Part shown: piece after piece, positions 1 to 8,195 of the stretch
Layout: each line of letters starts with the position of its first letter
Position numbering within the stretch: the stretch's first letter is position 1
From: Methanobacteriota archaeon
GTDB taxonomy: Archaea > Thermoplasmatota > Thermoplasmata > RBG-16-68-12
Length of the DNA stretch: 64,000 bases
Assembly: GCA_005878635.1 (NCBI GenBank)
Contig: VBLS01000110.1
Span: forward strand, 1-64,000
Direction of reading: 5' to 3'
Position numbers and translations under genes: made by a program
Notes under the pieces: generated by a model
What the model saw: the letters and a program-made list of their open reading frames with translations, nothing else
The model's database searches: none
Told to the model about the DNA's origin: nothing

Positions 1-673
1 GAACCCGATGCTGGGCCTCCGGGGCTGCCGCCTCGGCATCACCTTCCCCGAAATCACGGAGATGCAAGTCCGGGCGATCTTCGAGGCGTCCTGCGCCCTG
101 ACGAAGGAGGGGGTCGTCGTGAAGCCCGAAATCATGATCCCCCTCGCGGGCCATGTGAACGAACTCAAGGTCGAGCGGGAAGCCCTCGAGAGGGAGGCGA
201 AGAAGGTCATGGAGCGCGAGGGCGTCACGATCGCTTACAAGTTCGGGACCATGATTGAGCTTCCGCGGGCCGCACTCACGGCCGATGCGATTGCCCGACA
301 TGCCGAGTTCTTCTCCTTCGGGACGAACGATCTCACGCAGACGACGTTCGGGTACAGCCGGGACGACGCCGAGGGCAAGTTCCTCCTGGACTTCGTAGAA
401 CGGGGGATTCTCCCCTTCAATCCGTTCCAGACCCTGGACCGCGAGGGCGTCGGCCAGCTTATGCGGACCTGCGTCCAGAAAGGTCGAAGAGTCCGCAAGG
501 ACCTGGAGATCGGGATCTGCGGCGAGCACGGCGGGGATCCGTCGAGCATCGAGTTGTGCCACCTCCTCGGCCTCAACTACGTATCGTGTTCGCCCTTCCG
601 GGTACCGGTCGCCCGCCTCGCGGCGGCCCATGCAAAGCTTCGAGAACAGGTCGGCGAATTCGGGGACCGCTGA
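1..673 (+). CDS. ppdK: Pyruvate, phosphate dikinase, C-terminal part (5' end outside window)
   Basis: This is the C-terminal TIM-barrel (PEP/pyruvate-binding) part of pyruvate phosphate dikinase, which interconverts pyruvate + ATP + Pi and PEP + AMP + PPi at the glycolysis/gluconeogenesis junction. The reading frame is open from base 2, so the gene starts upstream; about 223 residues of a roughly 870-residue family are present. Diagnostic motifs are [13 protein letters not shown] at the start, [13 protein letters not shown] in the middle, and [10 protein letters not shown] followed by [20 protein letters not shown] near the end. The last two carry the catalytic Cys/His region and the PPDK-specific ending that separates it from PEP synthase. 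The stop is at 671-673, 12 bases before the next gene. Confidence 0.93.
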   Translation, partial: NPMLGLRGCRLGITFPEITEMQVRAIFEASCALTKEGVVVKPEIMIPLAGHVNELKVEREALEREAKKVMEREGVTIAYKFGTMIELPRAALTADAIARHAEFFSFGTNDLTQTTFGYSRDDAEGKFLLDFVERGILPFNPFQTLDREGVGQLMRTCVQKGRRVRKDLEIGICGEHGGDPSSIELCHLLGLNYVSCSPFRVPVARLAAAHAKLREQVGEFGDR

Positions 674-685
674 CCTGGTGGAACG

Positions 686-1465
686 TTGGCGGGCTTCGCG
701 GATTCGCCGTACTTTCTCGGCGTCCTGTTGGTCTCCGCGTTCACGATGCCCGTCATCTTCACGGTGTGGATCCGGAACACGGCCCGGTATGGGAGAGAAC
801 CGTGGCGAAAGGTGATCCGGGCCTTCTTGTGGGGCGCCGTGTTCAGCGTGATCGTCGCGGTCATCTTCAGCCTAATTTTGGCCGCGACCCTCGGTCAAGT
901 CGGGCCGCTGAACACGTTTCTCATTCGACGTTTCCACGATCCGGATGTCGTATATCTGATCATCGGGGCCCTGATTGTTGCGCCGATCGTCGAGGAGGCG
1001 GCGAAGGGCCTGGGGGTCCGCGAGGGGAGGCCGGAGATTCAAGGGTTGCTCGATGGGCTCGTCTACGGGGCCGCCGCGGGGTTGGGTTTCTCGGCGACGG
1101 AGAATCTGATCTACGGAGTCAACGCCCTCCTGTCTCCCGACGGCGGGGCCACGGCCTCCCTGGCGGCGATTGCGATTCGGTCCTTTTCCTCGTCGTTCCT
1201 CCACGCGAGCTCGAGCGCGACCTTCGGCTACGGACTCGCGAAGGCATGGCTCACGCGTCGCACCTGGGCCTTCGTCCCGTACTATCTGCTCGCGGTGATC
1301 ATGCACTCGACCTTCAACCTCCTGACGACGATCGGAGTGTTGTACGCGACCCCGTACGGGGAGACGGTGGGCTTCGTGGCCGCCGTCGCCTTCGCGCTCG
1401 TCGCCATCACGATCGTGCGGCTCAAACTCGCCGCGCATCCGCGAACGGTGGCCGGTAATCGATGA
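686..1465 (+). CDS. PrsW-like intramembrane metalloprotease
   Basis: A 259-residue polytopic membrane protein with about seven hydrophobic segments. The PrsW family (CPBP-related intramembrane metalloproteases) is recognised by APIVEEAAKGLG, then GLGFSATEN, FLHASSSATFG and MHSTFNLL; the EE pair and the histidines are the expected metal ligands or catalytic residues. Bacterial PrsW performs site-1 cleavage of anti-sigma factors; archaea lack sigma factors, so the substrate is unknown. The start is a TTG 12 bases after the PPDK stop. The last codon overlaps the next gene by four bases (ATGA), suggesting coupled translation. Family assignment is firm; function is only by family. Confidence 0.85.
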   Translation: MAGFADSPYFLGVLLVSAFTMPVIFTVWIRNTARYGREPWRKVIRAFLWGAVFSVIVAVIFSLILAATLGQVGPLNTFLIRRFHDPDVVYLIIGALIVAPIVEEAAKGLGVREGRPEIQGLLDGLVYGAAAGLGFSATENLIYGVNALLSPDGGATASLAAIAIRSFSSSFLHASSSATFGYGLAKAWLTRRTWAFVPYYLLAVIMHSTFNLLTTIGVLYATPYGETVGFVAAVAFALVAITIVRLKLAAHPRTVAGNR

Positions 1466-2127
1466 ATCCGGAAGTCGCGGTGGGCGATCGAGTCATCCGA
1501 GTCCCGAAGATCCTCTGCGTCGCCCGGAACTACGCGGACCACGCAAAAGAGATGGGGACCCCGGTCCCGAAGGAGCCGATCTTCTTCCTCAAGCCGACGA
1601 CCGCCCTTTTGCCTGGAGGCGGGACGATTCTCCTCCCGGCGGAATCGAAACGAGTCGAAGTCGAGACCGAACTCGCGGTGATCCTGAAGGCCGGCGGTCG
1701 AGATGTGTCGGCCGCGAAGGCAGTGGATCTCATCGGCGGCTACGCCGTGTTCTTCGACATCACAGCGCGCGATCTCCAATCGAAGGCGCGGGAAGAGGGC
1801 GGACCATGGACAGCCGCCAAGGGCTTCGACACCTTCGCACCGATTTCGAAGGGCGTCGTCGCGCATCGCGGAATCGATCCGCACGGCCTGTCGATTCGCC
1901 TCCGGGTGAACGGCGTTGTTCGGCAGGATTCGAACACGAGTCAGATGGTCTTCCGAATCCCCCAGCTGATCGAAGCGAGTTCGAGGATCATGACCCTCGA
2001 AGAGGGGGACGTCCTTGCGACGGGTACGCCTGCGGGTGTGTGGCCGATCGTCTCCGGCGACGTCCTCGATGCGGAGATTTCCCGGGTCGGAACCCTGCGC
2101 TGCAACGTCGCTTCGCGAAACCGTTAA
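1462..2127 (+). CDS. Fumarylacetoacetate hydrolase-family protein (FAHD1-like)
   Basis: A 221-residue single-domain FAH-fold enzyme. Members hydrolyse or decarboxylate acylpyruvates, oxaloacetate or catechol-pathway intermediates with a divalent metal. The N-terminal motif CVARNYADHAKEM, the metal-binding VEVETELAV (the acidic triad E..E.E), the DITARDLQ segment, and LEEGDVLATGTPAGV near the C-terminus are all typical. Length matches the short FAHD1/YcgM type rather than two-domain fumarylacetoacetase. It overlaps the PrsW-like gene by ATGA. The physiological substrate cannot be told from sequence; oxaloacetate decarboxylation is plausible given the neighbouring PEP/pyruvate enzyme, but this is inference. 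Confidence 0.88.
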   Translation: MNPEVAVGDRVIRVPKILCVARNYADHAKEMGTPVPKEPIFFLKPTTALLPGGGTILLPAESKRVEVETELAVILKAGGRDVSAAKAVDLIGGYAVFFDITARDLQSKAREEGGPWTAAKGFDTFAPISKGVVAHRGIDPHGLSIRLRVNGVVRQDSNTSQMVFRIPQLIEASSRIMTLEEGDVLATGTPAGVWPIVSGDVLDAEISRVGTLRCNVASRNR

Positions 2128-2155
2128 CTATCCCGGACCGCGTGCATGGCAGAGC

Positions 2156-2626
2156 ATGCGTTTTCGCTTTGAGATGGACGGAGACGTCTATTCAAAACAC
2201 AAGGATTCTTTCAAGCGCCTCCTGGCGAAGCACGGCCTTCGGTGGCGAGGCAGTCTGGACCGTCCCTTCTGGGCGAGTGCGACGGAACGGGTCACCGGCC
2301 TCTTCGATCGAGATGCGGAAAAGGACCTCCTGAAGTCCGCCACTCTGACTTGGGAGAGCGCCGGAAAGTCGCGGCTGCTCGAGGACCTGAAAGCCTGGGC
2401 CTGGGAGGTCGGCGCGAACGCCGTGGAGGACCGATCCCCGTCGGCCGAGGAGGTGACGGACGAGGTCGAGCAAGCTCTCCGCTACTGGGACTTCGTGTGG
2501 AAGCCCAACGAGGACCTCCTCAAGGCTCAGGGTCGCCCCCAGGCGTGGATCGATGCCGACGTCAAGCAATGGAAGCAACGGCGACAGGAACGGCGCCGCG
2601 AACTCATCGGTCAAGCGACCGATTAG
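2156..2626 (+). CDS. Uncharacterised protein, 156 aa
   Basis: Not recognised. The start is taken at the ATG at 2156 because upstream codons in this frame overlap the FAH-family gene; an internal ATG at 2174 is an alternative. The product is soluble, charged and rich in Trp, Arg, Lys and Glu (for example AWAWEVGAN and VKQWKQRRQERRREL at the end), predicted largely helical, without Cys clusters, transmembrane segments or a nucleotide-binding loop. A 28-base gap after the preceding gene suggests cotranscription. Codon use and GC match the neighbours, so it is probably a real lineage-restricted gene. Confidence 0.6.
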   Translation: MRFRFEMDGDVYSKHKDSFKRLLAKHGLRWRGSLDRPFWASATERVTGLFDRDAEKDLLKSATLTWESAGKSRLLEDLKAWAWEVGANAVEDRSPSAEEVTDEVEQALRYWDFVWKPNEDLLKAQGRPQAWIDADVKQWKQRRQERRRELIGQATD

Positions 2627-2841
2627 GACAGTCCGATCGAGTGGACTTCAAGCGAATCATAGCAGTCGAAACAGAATCCTTGGCGTCGATCGTCGGGCAG
2701 AAGGACGATTCGGGTGTGGCATTTCCGGCAGCGGGCTTCGCGGTCGCCTCCATCGGAAATCCGCCGTAGATCCGGACGAAGCTTCCATGAAATCGTACCC
2801 GCCCCCGAGCCACTCCCGGCGCCGCCACGGAGCCGATGCAC
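2623..2841 (-). CDS. Possible small zinc-ribbon protein
   Basis: A short minus-strand frame ending just inside the 3' end of the unknown plus-strand gene. The C-terminal half reads ARCRKCHTRIVLL, then a GFCFDCYDSLEV segment: a C-x2-C ... C-x2-C arrangement with about 16 residues between the pairs, typical of one-finger archaeal zinc-ribbon proteins. A TATA-like TTATAG on the minus strand lies at 2843-2848. The start is uncertain: GTG at 2841 gives 72 residues with a Gly-rich, unlikely first 30, and no ATG lies in frame nearer the motif. The real gene may be shorter and use a non-ATG start. Confidence 0.4.
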   Translation of the reverse strand: MHRLRGGAGSGSGAGTISWKLRPDLRRISDGGDREARCRKCHTRIVLLPDDRRQGFCFDCYDSLEVHSIGLS

Positions 2842-2888
2842 TCTATAAGAACGTTGTGCGAAGCGGAACCGATGGCGGTCGGCGACGG

Positions 2889-2894
2889 TTTAAT
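2889..2894 (+). promoter_or_regulatory. TATA box of tmk (leaderless)
   Basis: TTTAAT is centred about 26 bases before the GTG start of thymidylate kinase, the spacing expected for a leaderless archaeal transcript. Confidence 0.55.
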
Positions 2895-2917
2895 GCGCAA
2901 ACGATTGTTCCTCTTCC

Positions 2918-3532
2918 GTGCTCTCCGGTTTCGTCACGTTCGAAGGGATTGACGGGTCCGGCAAGACCACGGTGAGCCGGCTCGTGAAGGAGCGCCTTCG
3001 GTCCCAGGGCCACTCCGTCTTCCTGACGAGCGAGCCGACGCGCGGTTGGCTGGGAGAGACCGTTCGCCGGGGGATCGAGAAGGGCGTCAGTCCTCTCACG
3101 GAGACCTTCCTGTTCCTCGCGGACCGCGCCGCCCACATCCAAGAGATTCGTTCCCACCTCGAGGCCGGGGAGATCGTCCTCTGCGACCGCTATGCGGATT
3201 CCACCTATGCCTACCAGGGGGCCCACTTGGTCGGAGTCCTGCGCGATCCCATCCGCTTCCTCCAGCGGGCGAGTGAGGGATGGATTCTCCCTCCCGATCT
3301 GACGATCCTGCTTCGGGTCTCGCCGGAAGTCGGATTCGAACGGATCAAGGATCGACCCCACAAGATTCCGTTCGAGGACGTCGCGTTCCTCCGTCGGGTC
3401 GCGGCGAATTACGATCACCTCGCGAAGGCGCGACGGTTCTTCGTCTTGGACGCCGCCCGGCCGGCCGAGATCGTCAGCGACGAGGCCGTCGCGACGATTG
3501 AACGCCGCCTTGGCTCGAGGAGCCCGTCCTGA
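2918..3532 (+). CDS. tmk: Thymidylate kinase
   Basis: dTMP kinase (204 residues, normal length) phosphorylates dTMP to dTDP in dTTP synthesis. The P-loop FEGIDGSGKTT lies at residues 8-18, the DR(Y/H) substrate motif is CDRYADSTYAYQG near residue 90, and a LID-like region follows with ERIKDR. The start is a GTG, chosen because the P-loop must lie within about ten residues of the N-terminus and because a TATA box sits 26 bases upstream. It is monocistronic: a strong hairpin with a T-rich tail follows about 110 bases after the stop. Confidence 0.95.
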   Translation: MLSGFVTFEGIDGSGKTTVSRLVKERLRSQGHSVFLTSEPTRGWLGETVRRGIEKGVSPLTETFLFLADRAAHIQEIRSHLEAGEIVLCDRYADSTYAYQGAHLVGVLRDPIRFLQRASEGWILPPDLTILLRVSPEVGFERIKDRPHKIPFEDVAFLRRVAANYDHLAKARRFFVLDAARPAEIVSDEAVATIERRLGSRSPS

Positions 3533-3564
3533 TCGCGGACCGTCCCGCGAGGGATGCTTTGCGA

Positions 3565-3632
3565 AGGAGAAACGCACGGGCGAAGACATTCGCGATTTCC
3601 ATGTTGCCTCGATGCAGTTCGAGGAGAAACGC
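3565..3632 (+). repeat. Short direct repeat in tmk-herA gap
   Basis: The 11-mer AGGAGAAACGC occurs at 3565-3575 and again at 3622-3632, in the 298-base gap between tmk and herA. No gene is evident in this gap. Meaning is unknown; it could be chance. Confidence 0.35.
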
Positions 3633-3639
3633 TTTGCCG

Positions 3640-3668
3640 AACAGGACTTGAGTCGAGTCCTGTTTCTT
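3640..3668 (+). terminator. Hairpin terminator after tmk
   Basis: Perfect 9-base inverted repeat AACAGGACT / AGTCCTGTT with a 7-base loop, followed by TTTCTTCC. It lies between tmk and herA and is the only strong structured element in that gap. Confidence 0.55.
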
Positions 3669-3784
3669 CCGATTCGCCACGGGCGCGGTACGATGGGCCT
3701 ATGGGGACCATGAAACGGCCTCCCAAGAATATCATCGGCGATTCTCAATTTCTCCAGATGGCAGGCCTCGGTCCTGGACAAAGC

Positions 3785-3792
3785 TATTTATG
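3785..3792 (+). promoter_or_regulatory. TATA box of herA
   Basis: TATTTATG is about 43 bases before the herA ATG, predicting a short leader of roughly 17 bases. Confidence 0.45.
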
Positions 3793-3830
3793 CGGTCGCC
3801 CGGTTATCGCGACGCGCATGGGATGCACGC

Positions 3831-5321
3831 ATGGAATCCGCGGCTCGCCATAGGCCTTCTTCTCACCATGGCGATGGGTTCGTCGGCGTGATTTACGGGG
3901 ACATCGGGACGACCGCGTTCCGTTGCTCGGTCGCGGAGGCTGTGGAGCGCAACGAGTTCATCCAAGTCCAACATGAGACCTGCGGTATCGTCCTCGGCCG
4001 CGTCGACGAAGTTCAGCGAAAGACGGACCTCTCCCTAGATCGGGCACAAGCCCTCGGAGACGGAGACGCCGTTGACGTGGAGGAACGGGTCTCGGCGCAA
4101 ATCAGCGTGATCGGATATCGCGACGACCGCGGCCTCCTGCAAGTTCCGAGGACGCCGTTTCGCGCGGGGGAACCCGTGCACCGCGCGGAGACGGCCACGA
4201 TTCAAGACGTCATCGGGCTGACGGAGGACAAGAAGCACGGAGCCTACGTCGGCCTTCTCGCGGGTCATGAAGTGCCGGTCTACCTGGACATCAATGCGAT
4301 GGTCCAGAAACACGTGTCGATCCTGGCGAAGACCGGCGGCGGAAAATCCTACATCGCGGGCGTCATGATCGAGGAACTGATGAAGCATCACGTGACCTGC
4401 GTGATCCTCGATCCCCACGGCGAATACGCCTCCCTCCGAGAGAAGGGGAAGGCCGTCCATGGCGCGGCGCGCTTTCGGGTCGAGCCGCATGCGTACGCCG
4501 AGATCATCCAGGTCTTTTCCCCGGACACCAAGGTGAACCCGGGGACCCGGCCGTTGAAGTTCACGTTGAGCAACCTCGATGCGCGGGACATCCTTTCCCT
4601 CACCGGCTCGGCCCGAGTCCGAACGCATCTCACGGCGTTGCGCAAGGCCCTCGACCTGTTGCGGCAGGCCGCGAAGGATTACACAATCCAAGATATCGTC
4701 CGCGTGCTCGAGCGGGAGGAGGACCCGCAGAATGCCTCCTTGATCGACGAGCTCGAATACCTGAGCGAGGTGGAGATCTTCGCGAAAGAAGGGACGCGGA
4801 TCGACGAGCTGGTGATCAAGGGAAAGACGACCATCATCAATCTGAAGGGCGTGCCCCCAGACATTCAGGAACTCGTCGTGAACCGCCTTGCGACGGCGAT
4901 GTTCGAGTTGCGAAAAGTCGGTCGAATCCCACCGATGATGCTCGTCGTCGAAGAGGCCCATAACTTCTGCCCCCAAGTCGGCCAGGTCGCATCGTCAAAG
5001 GTGTTTCGAACGCTGGCTTCGGAAGGCCGCAAGTTTGGCCTGGGACTCGTCATCATCACACAGCGCGCTGCGAAGGTGGACAAGAACGTGCTCAGCCAGT
5101 GCAACACGCAAGTGATCCTGAAGGTCACGAATCCGAACGACCTGAAGGCGATCATCGCGAGTGTGGAAGGCCTCACCGCATCGCTGGCGGAGGAGATTTC
5201 CCGCCTCCCGATCGGCGTGGCAATCATGACCGGAGGGGGGCTCCAGATGCCCCTGATGGTCGAAGTCCGTCCCCGAGAAACGCGACACGGCGGAGAAAGC
5301 ATCAAGGTCATCGACGATTGA
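3831..5321 (+). CDS. herA: HerA-type hexameric DNA translocase/helicase
   Basis: A 496-residue HerA/FtsK-superfamily ATPase that, with the nuclease NurA and Mre11-Rad50, resects DNA ends in archaeal recombination. The N-terminal beta-barrel (HAS-barrel) covers about residues 17-130 and begins FVGVIYGDIGTTAF. Walker A is AKTGGGKSY near residue 166, followed by the HerA motif VILDPHGEY. Walker B is LVVEEAHNF near residue 374, and ITQRAAKVD follows as sensor/arginine-finger region. The first ~15 residues are poorly conserved, so the true start could be slightly downstream. Unlike in many archaea, nurA, mre11 and rad50 are not adjacent; the gene appears alone with its own promoter. Confidence 0.93.
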   Translation: MESAARHRPSSHHGDGFVGVIYGDIGTTAFRCSVAEAVERNEFIQVQHETCGIVLGRVDEVQRKTDLSLDRAQALGDGDAVDVEERVSAQISVIGYRDDRGLLQVPRTPFRAGEPVHRAETATIQDVIGLTEDKKHGAYVGLLAGHEVPVYLDINAMVQKHVSILAKTGGGKSYIAGVMIEELMKHHVTCVILDPHGEYASLREKGKAVHGAARFRVEPHAYAEIIQVFSPDTKVNPGTRPLKFTLSNLDARDILSLTGSARVRTHLTALRKALDLLRQAAKDYTIQDIVRVLEREEDPQNASLIDELEYLSEVEIFAKEGTRIDELVIKGKTTIINLKGVPPDIQELVVNRLATAMFELRKVGRIPPMMLVVEEAHNFCPQVGQVASSKVFRTLASEGRKFGLGLVIITQRAAKVDKNVLSQCNTQVILKVTNPNDLKAIIASVEGLTASLAEEISRLPIGVAIMTGGGLQMPLMVEVRPRETRHGGESIKVIDD

Positions 5322-5577
5322 AAAACTCTTTCCGGAATTTCTCGCGTCCGGCTCATCGCGCACGGCCACTCCTGGAATCTCGCCCGAGGCTCGGTGTGTG
5401 CCTAGTGAATACATAGGACCCATAGTGAGTCGATTGAAAACGTGTTTCTCAAAAGAGATAGCGTCGTCGCCTCCATTAGTTGGCGAAATCAAATGCTCTG
5501 TTTGTACGCAAGGAGACAATGGCGGTCAAAGAAGTGCCTGGGGGGGCGGTCAGTAACTCGAGGATTGTCGAGCGACC

Positions 5578-6924
5578 TTGACACTGGACGTCCAATTCAA
5601 CGCAAATCCCATCGAGGCACCTAGGATGGTCGCGGCTCGTGACATTCCGGTCACTGCTGGTATCCACAACGAAGCCGGGAGCGAGACGGCCTCGAAGGCT
5701 CCCATTCATTCGAATCGCGCTCCTCGCATTGCCCTCTACTCTCAGGGCATGATGGGCTTCGGCCACATCCGTCGCAATGCGTCGATCGCCCAAGCACTCC
5801 GCCGCTCCGCTCTCCAGCCCGCGATCGTCATGATTGCGGAAGCCTGGCAAGCGGGCGCGCTCCTCATGCCCGAGGGAATCGACTGCGTCACCCTTCCCGC
5901 CATCCGAAAGGAGGCGAACGGCGAATACAATCCCCGCTTTCTGCTGGACGTCTCGGACGCGGAACTCATCGCCCTCCGGACCCGGGTGATCCGGAGTGCC
6001 ATGGAGGTCTTTGAGCCCGATGTGTTAATTGTGGACTACTTGCCCCTTGGAGTGGCCGGCGAATTGACTTCGACCCTCGAATACTTGCGGAGTCGCGCGA
6101 ACACCCACTGCGTCCTCGGAGTTCGAGATGTCCTCTATGACCCGGAGACTGTGCGGCACTCCTGGGCGAATCCGACGAACACGGAGGCGATCCGAAAATA
6201 CTACGACGCGGTCTGGATCTATGGCGATCCGACCGTCTTCGACCCGGTTCGAGAATACGAGCTCAACGGTCCGATTGCCGCGAAGGCTCGGCATGTCGGA
6301 TACCTCGACCAGCGCCCGCGGCTCGAGTTTGCGAGAGCCGAAGCGGAACCGTTTGTCGCGAATCTCCCGCAGGGCCGGATTGTCCTCTGCCTCGTCGGAG
6401 GTGGCCATGACGGGGGTGCACTCGGCGAAGCATTTCTCGGAGCGAAGTTGCCACCCGATGCGACCGGGGTCTTGGTGGCTGGTCCGTTAATGCCGTGGGA
6501 GGACCGGGAGCGGATTCGCCAGAACGCGAAAGGACGCTCCCATTTCCAAATGTTCGACTTCGTGCACGACCCGACTCCCCTGATCGAACGTGCGGACCGG
6601 ATCATCGCAATGGGCGGCTACAACACGGTTTGCGAAGCCCTTTCTTTCGAGAAGCACGCCCTCATCGTCCCCCGCGTGAGCCCGGAACCGGAGCAGTGGA
6701 TCCGCGCCCAACGCCTCCGCGATCTCGGTTTGGTTGACGTGTTACATCCCGGCGCGCTGACCCCGGAGGCGTTGACGGAATGGCTCGCGAGCGATCTGGG
6801 ACCCCCTCCAGCGAGTCGCAGTCGGATCGATTTCCAAGGGTTAACCCGCATACCGGCGATGGTCGCGGAGCTACTGAACGCCCCCTTTACCCACACGCCG
6901 GGAGACATGCCTCTGCCCTTATGA
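5578..6924 (+). CDS. COG4671-type glycosyltransferase, paralogue 1
   Basis: A 448-residue GT-B-fold glycosyltransferase of the MurG-like predicted glycosyltransferase group (COG4671). The acceptor-side loop is SQGMMGFGHIRRN (about residues 53-65), the interdomain strand carries LCLVGGGHDGG, and the donor-binding motif is AMGGYNTVCEAL near residue 345. The first ~45 residues form a variable extension; TTG at 5578 is the longest start and an ATG at 5626 is possible. Its stop overlaps the ATG of a second paralogue (ATGA), and three more genes follow with 2 to 10 base spacing or overlap. The sugar donor and acceptor cannot be predicted. Confidence 0.85.
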   Translation: MTLDVQFNANPIEAPRMVAARDIPVTAGIHNEAGSETASKAPIHSNRAPRIALYSQGMMGFGHIRRNASIAQALRRSALQPAIVMIAEAWQAGALLMPEGIDCVTLPAIRKEANGEYNPRFLLDVSDAELIALRTRVIRSAMEVFEPDVLIVDYLPLGVAGELTSTLEYLRSRANTHCVLGVRDVLYDPETVRHSWANPTNTEAIRKYYDAVWIYGDPTVFDPVREYELNGPIAAKARHVGYLDQRPRLEFARAEAEPFVANLPQGRIVLCLVGGGHDGGALGEAFLGAKLPPDATGVLVAGPLMPWEDRERIRQNAKGRSHFQMFDFVHDPTPLIERADRIIAMGGYNTVCEALSFEKHALIVPRVSPEPEQWIRAQRLRDLGLVDVLHPGALTPEALTEWLASDLGPPPASRSRIDFQGLTRIPAMVAELLNAPFTHTPGDMPLPL

Positions 6925-8195
6925 CCGCATCCATGAGCAACGGGATTCGCACGTTCCTGATGTACGCCCAGGATGGCAAAGGGATGGGGCACATCACCCG
7001 GACCACGACGATTGCCAAGCATCTCCTCGCGGCCCATCCGAATTCCGTCGCCTACATCACGACGGAGTCCCCGGTCATCGGGGAGTTCACCCTCCCTGAA
7101 CGGTGCGACTATCTGAAGTTGCCCAGGCGAATGAGCCCAACCACGGTCGTTGAGACGGAGGCGGAACATGAGGCGGCCATCGACCACTTCCGGATCCACG
7201 TCCGATCCCGAATCCTGCGAGAGGCTGCGCTCGCGTTGGCCCCCGACCTTGTTCTGGTCGATCATGAACCCCTCGGTCGGAAAGGGGAGTTTCGGGAGGG
7301 CCTGTACGCGTTGAAGGAGGAGTCCCCCACGACGAAGTTCGTGTTCGGTCTCCGCGACATTATGGACGGTGTCACTCGGATTCGGGCTCAGTGGCGAGAC
7401 CTGGGGGTCTACGACGCCCTTGAGAACGTGTACGACGGCATCGCCGTATACGGTTCGCGGGACCTATACGACGTGGCGGAAGCCTATGCCATCCCGCCGT
7501 CCGTGCGTTCCAAGTTGCACTATTGCGGGTACGTCGTCCGGGATGGCGAGTGCACGGATGCAAACGAGATTCGCGAGCGGTACCAGGTCCCTTCGAAAGG
7601 ACCCCTGGTCGTCGCGACGGTCGGCGGGGGAATCGACGGGTATCCCGTGCTGGAGGCCGCCTGCGCAGCCGTCCAACACTTGCAGTCGGTCCATCCCGAT
7701 CTCAACGCCGTCTTCGTGACCGGACCGCTCATGCCGCTCGACCAGCAGGAGAAACTTCGCGCGCGCGCCACCACGACGTGCCGCGTCCTCACCCGGGCCG
7801 ACAATTTTCAGCTCATGGCCGCGGCCGACGCCATCGTCAGCATGGGCGGATACAACAGCGTGTGCGAAGCTCTGTCCGTCGGTCGACCTCTGGTGATCGT
7901 GCCTCGGTCCACGCACAAAATCGAGCAGCAGATCCGAGCCGAGACCCTCGCCGCGCGCGGCCTCGCTCGATGGATCCACCCCAAAGACCTGAACGGCGGG
8001 GAGAGCCTCGCGGAGGCTCTGGAATGGGCGTTGACGCGTGATCCGCGGGACCACGCCCGGCTCGTTCGAAAGATCATCCCGTCCTTCGACGGAGCTTCAA
8101 ATCTGACCGCGTACGTTTCTCGCTGGCTGAGCGACGACGGGATGGGCGGCCGAGCCAACGGCCGAGAGCAGCTGTCAACGGAGGGATGGGCATGA
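6921..8195 (+). CDS. COG4671-type glycosyltransferase, paralogue 2
   Basis: A 424-residue paralogue of the preceding enzyme. It begins with IRTFLMYAQDGKGMGHITRT, a nucleotide-sugar/acceptor loop equivalent to GMMGFGHIRRN, and keeps VGGGIDG and SMGGYNSVCEALSVGRP (about residue 308). The ATG at 6921 forms an ATGA overlap with paralogue 1 and is therefore preferred over longer in-frame starts inside that gene; ATG at 6933 is also possible. The two enzymes have the same architecture but are clearly diverged, so they probably add different sugars or act in sequence. Translation is coupled to the downstream kinase (ATGA again). Confidence 0.86.
   Translation: MTASMSNGIRTFLMYAQDGKGMGHITRTTTIAKHLLAAHPNSVAYITTESPVIGEFTLPERCDYLKLPRRMSPTTVVETEAEHEAAIDHFRIHVRSRILREAALALAPDLVLVDHEPLGRKGEFREGLYALKEESPTTKFVFGLRDIMDGVTRIRAQWRDLGVYDALENVYDGIAVYGSRDLYDVAEAYAIPPSVRSKLHYCGYVVRDGECTDANEIRERYQVPSKGPLVVATVGGGIDGYPVLEAACAAVQHLQSVHPDLNAVFVTGPLMPLDQQEKLRARATTTCRVLTRADNFQLMAAADAIVSMGGYNSVCEALSVGRPLVIVPRSTHKIEQQIRAETLAARGLARWIHPKDLNGGESLAEALEWALTRDPRDHARLVRKIIPSFDGASNLTAYVSRWLSDDGMGGRANGREQLSTEGWA

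Noticed and set aside
5322..5577. Possible gene or regulatory RNA before the glycosyltransferase operon
   Set aside because: Only a 5-base CTCGA/TCGAG stem near 5557-5572 and a G7 run were seen; no ORF with coding character and no clear TATA box.
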